From NCBI GenBank assembly GCA_023134955.1, contig JAGLUC010000066.1:1-5699 (forward strand): a stretch of DNA of 5,699 bases, written 5' to 3'. The translations under genes were made by a program, and so were the position numbers. This DNA comes from Methylococcales bacterium (GTDB lineage Bacteria; Pseudomonadota; Gammaproteobacteria; Methylococcales; Methylomonadaceae). The notes under the pieces are model-generated. The model saw only the letters and a list, made by a program, of their open reading frames with translations. It was not told where the DNA came from and did no database searches. Positions 5,269 through 5,699 of this stretch are shown piece by piece (the stretch's first letter is position 1; every line of letters starts with the position of its first letter).

Positions 5269-5699
5269 TTACTCTTTAAATACTATTTCCTTAATACTTT
5301 TATCAAAATCACTTTCAAAATTTTGATCTTGTATCACTCTAAATTTTTTATACTCATCATGTGCTAATTGTTTTGCTACAGCACTACTAACCTTTCCTGC
5401 ATTTTGTAATAAGTCATACTCATTAAATTGTAAAAAAGCATCCAGCTTTTCTATCCAATCAGCCATCTTCATTGGAATATTTCTAGCGGCTTGGTTTTCT
5501 GCATAGTCTAAATACATACTAACCACACGCTCTAACTCTTTTATTTCTGTCTCACTTAAATAGTTTTTTGCAATAGAGACATCACTTTTTAAAATCTTAC
5601 CATCAGGTGATTTTTTCCAAGTTTGTAAGCCCATATTTTCCTGCTCCGAACTGGCTCTATCAACAATTAACTCTGGGGCTGTTTTACCTGTAATCGCCC
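5269..5699 (-). CDS. rhuM: RhuM-family protein, C-terminal part (cut by window edge)
   Basis: The frame is open from the right edge to the TAA at 5271-5269 and gives 142 residues. Met at 5634 is internal, because the codons upstream encode ITGKTAPELIVDRASSEQEN, which continues the family sequence. The part seen matches the conserved C-terminal region of the virulence RhuM family: MGLQTWKKSPDGKI, then SDVSIAKNYLSETEIKELER, then SMYLDYAENQAAR, DWIEKLDAFLQFNEYDLL and AGKVSS. The full protein is usually about 330 residues, so roughly the first 190 lie outside. The family is named for a gene in a Salmonella pathogenicity island and is often found in genomic islands and beside restriction-modification or toxin genes. 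Its biochemical role is not established. It is soluble as far as seen. The neighbouring genes on the same strand fit an accessory island. Confidence 0.88.
   Translation of the reverse strand, partial: AITGKTAPELIVDRASSEQENMGLQTWKKSPDGKILKSDVSIAKNYLSETEIKELERVVSMYLDYAENQAARNIPMKMADWIEKLDAFLQFNEYDLLQNAGKVSSAVAKQLAHDEYKKFRVIQDQNFESDFDKSIKEIVFKE

Noticed and set aside
5269..5634. The RhuM fragment as a complete 121-residue gene starting at ATG 5634
   Set aside because: The frame stays open to the edge and the upstream codons continue the family sequence, so the ATG is internal.

Overview
The window is AT-rich DNA of Gram-negative character, because it encodes a TonB-dependent outer-membrane receptor with a signal peptide and a typical C-terminal strand. 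The protein families (PchR/YbtA-type AraC regulator, TonB receptor, RhuM, MazEF/PemIK) fit a low-GC gammaproteobacterium best. I cannot name a genus. No rRNA, tRNA, CRISPR array or transposase is visible.

Left half (1-3690): a receptor, hydrolase and regulator module. An AraC-family activator of the PchR/YbtA type (2686-3678, + strand) is divergent from a TonB-dependent receptor gene (380-2353, - strand). The receptor gene is followed after 32 bases by the start of an exported amidohydrolase of the imidazolonepropionase-like type (1-347, cut by the left edge). The likely logic is that the receptor brings a ligand across the outer membrane, the periplasmic or lipid-anchored hydrolase processes it, and the AraC protein senses it and activates the receptor operon. 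The 332-base divergent region contains a plausible receptor promoter with a weak Fur-box-like sequence across its -10, a CATATG-C-CATATG dyad, and three AACTCATTA-like direct repeats. The araC coding sequence carries a perfect 28-bp palindrome that shares the core GCCATATG with the intergenic dyad.

Right half (3901-5699): four genes on the - strand with the look of an accessory region. In order of transcription they are the C-terminal part of a RhuM-family protein (cut by the right edge), a 208-residue zinc-ribbon-like protein of unknown function, and a MazE/PemI antitoxin overlapping a MazF/PemK endoribonuclease toxin. The toxin-antitoxin pair has its own upstream region with a perfect 12-bp palindrome, a good candidate autoregulatory operator. 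The araC gene and the toxin gene converge on a 222-base spacer with a weak terminator-like hairpin at the end of araC.

Two start codons were moved from the longest open frame to internal ATGs, because the longest frame opens with TTG: the receptor (ATG at 2353) and the antitoxin (ATG at 4445). A third, the toxin, was moved to its second ATG (4209) because the Shine-Dalgarno spacing is right only there.
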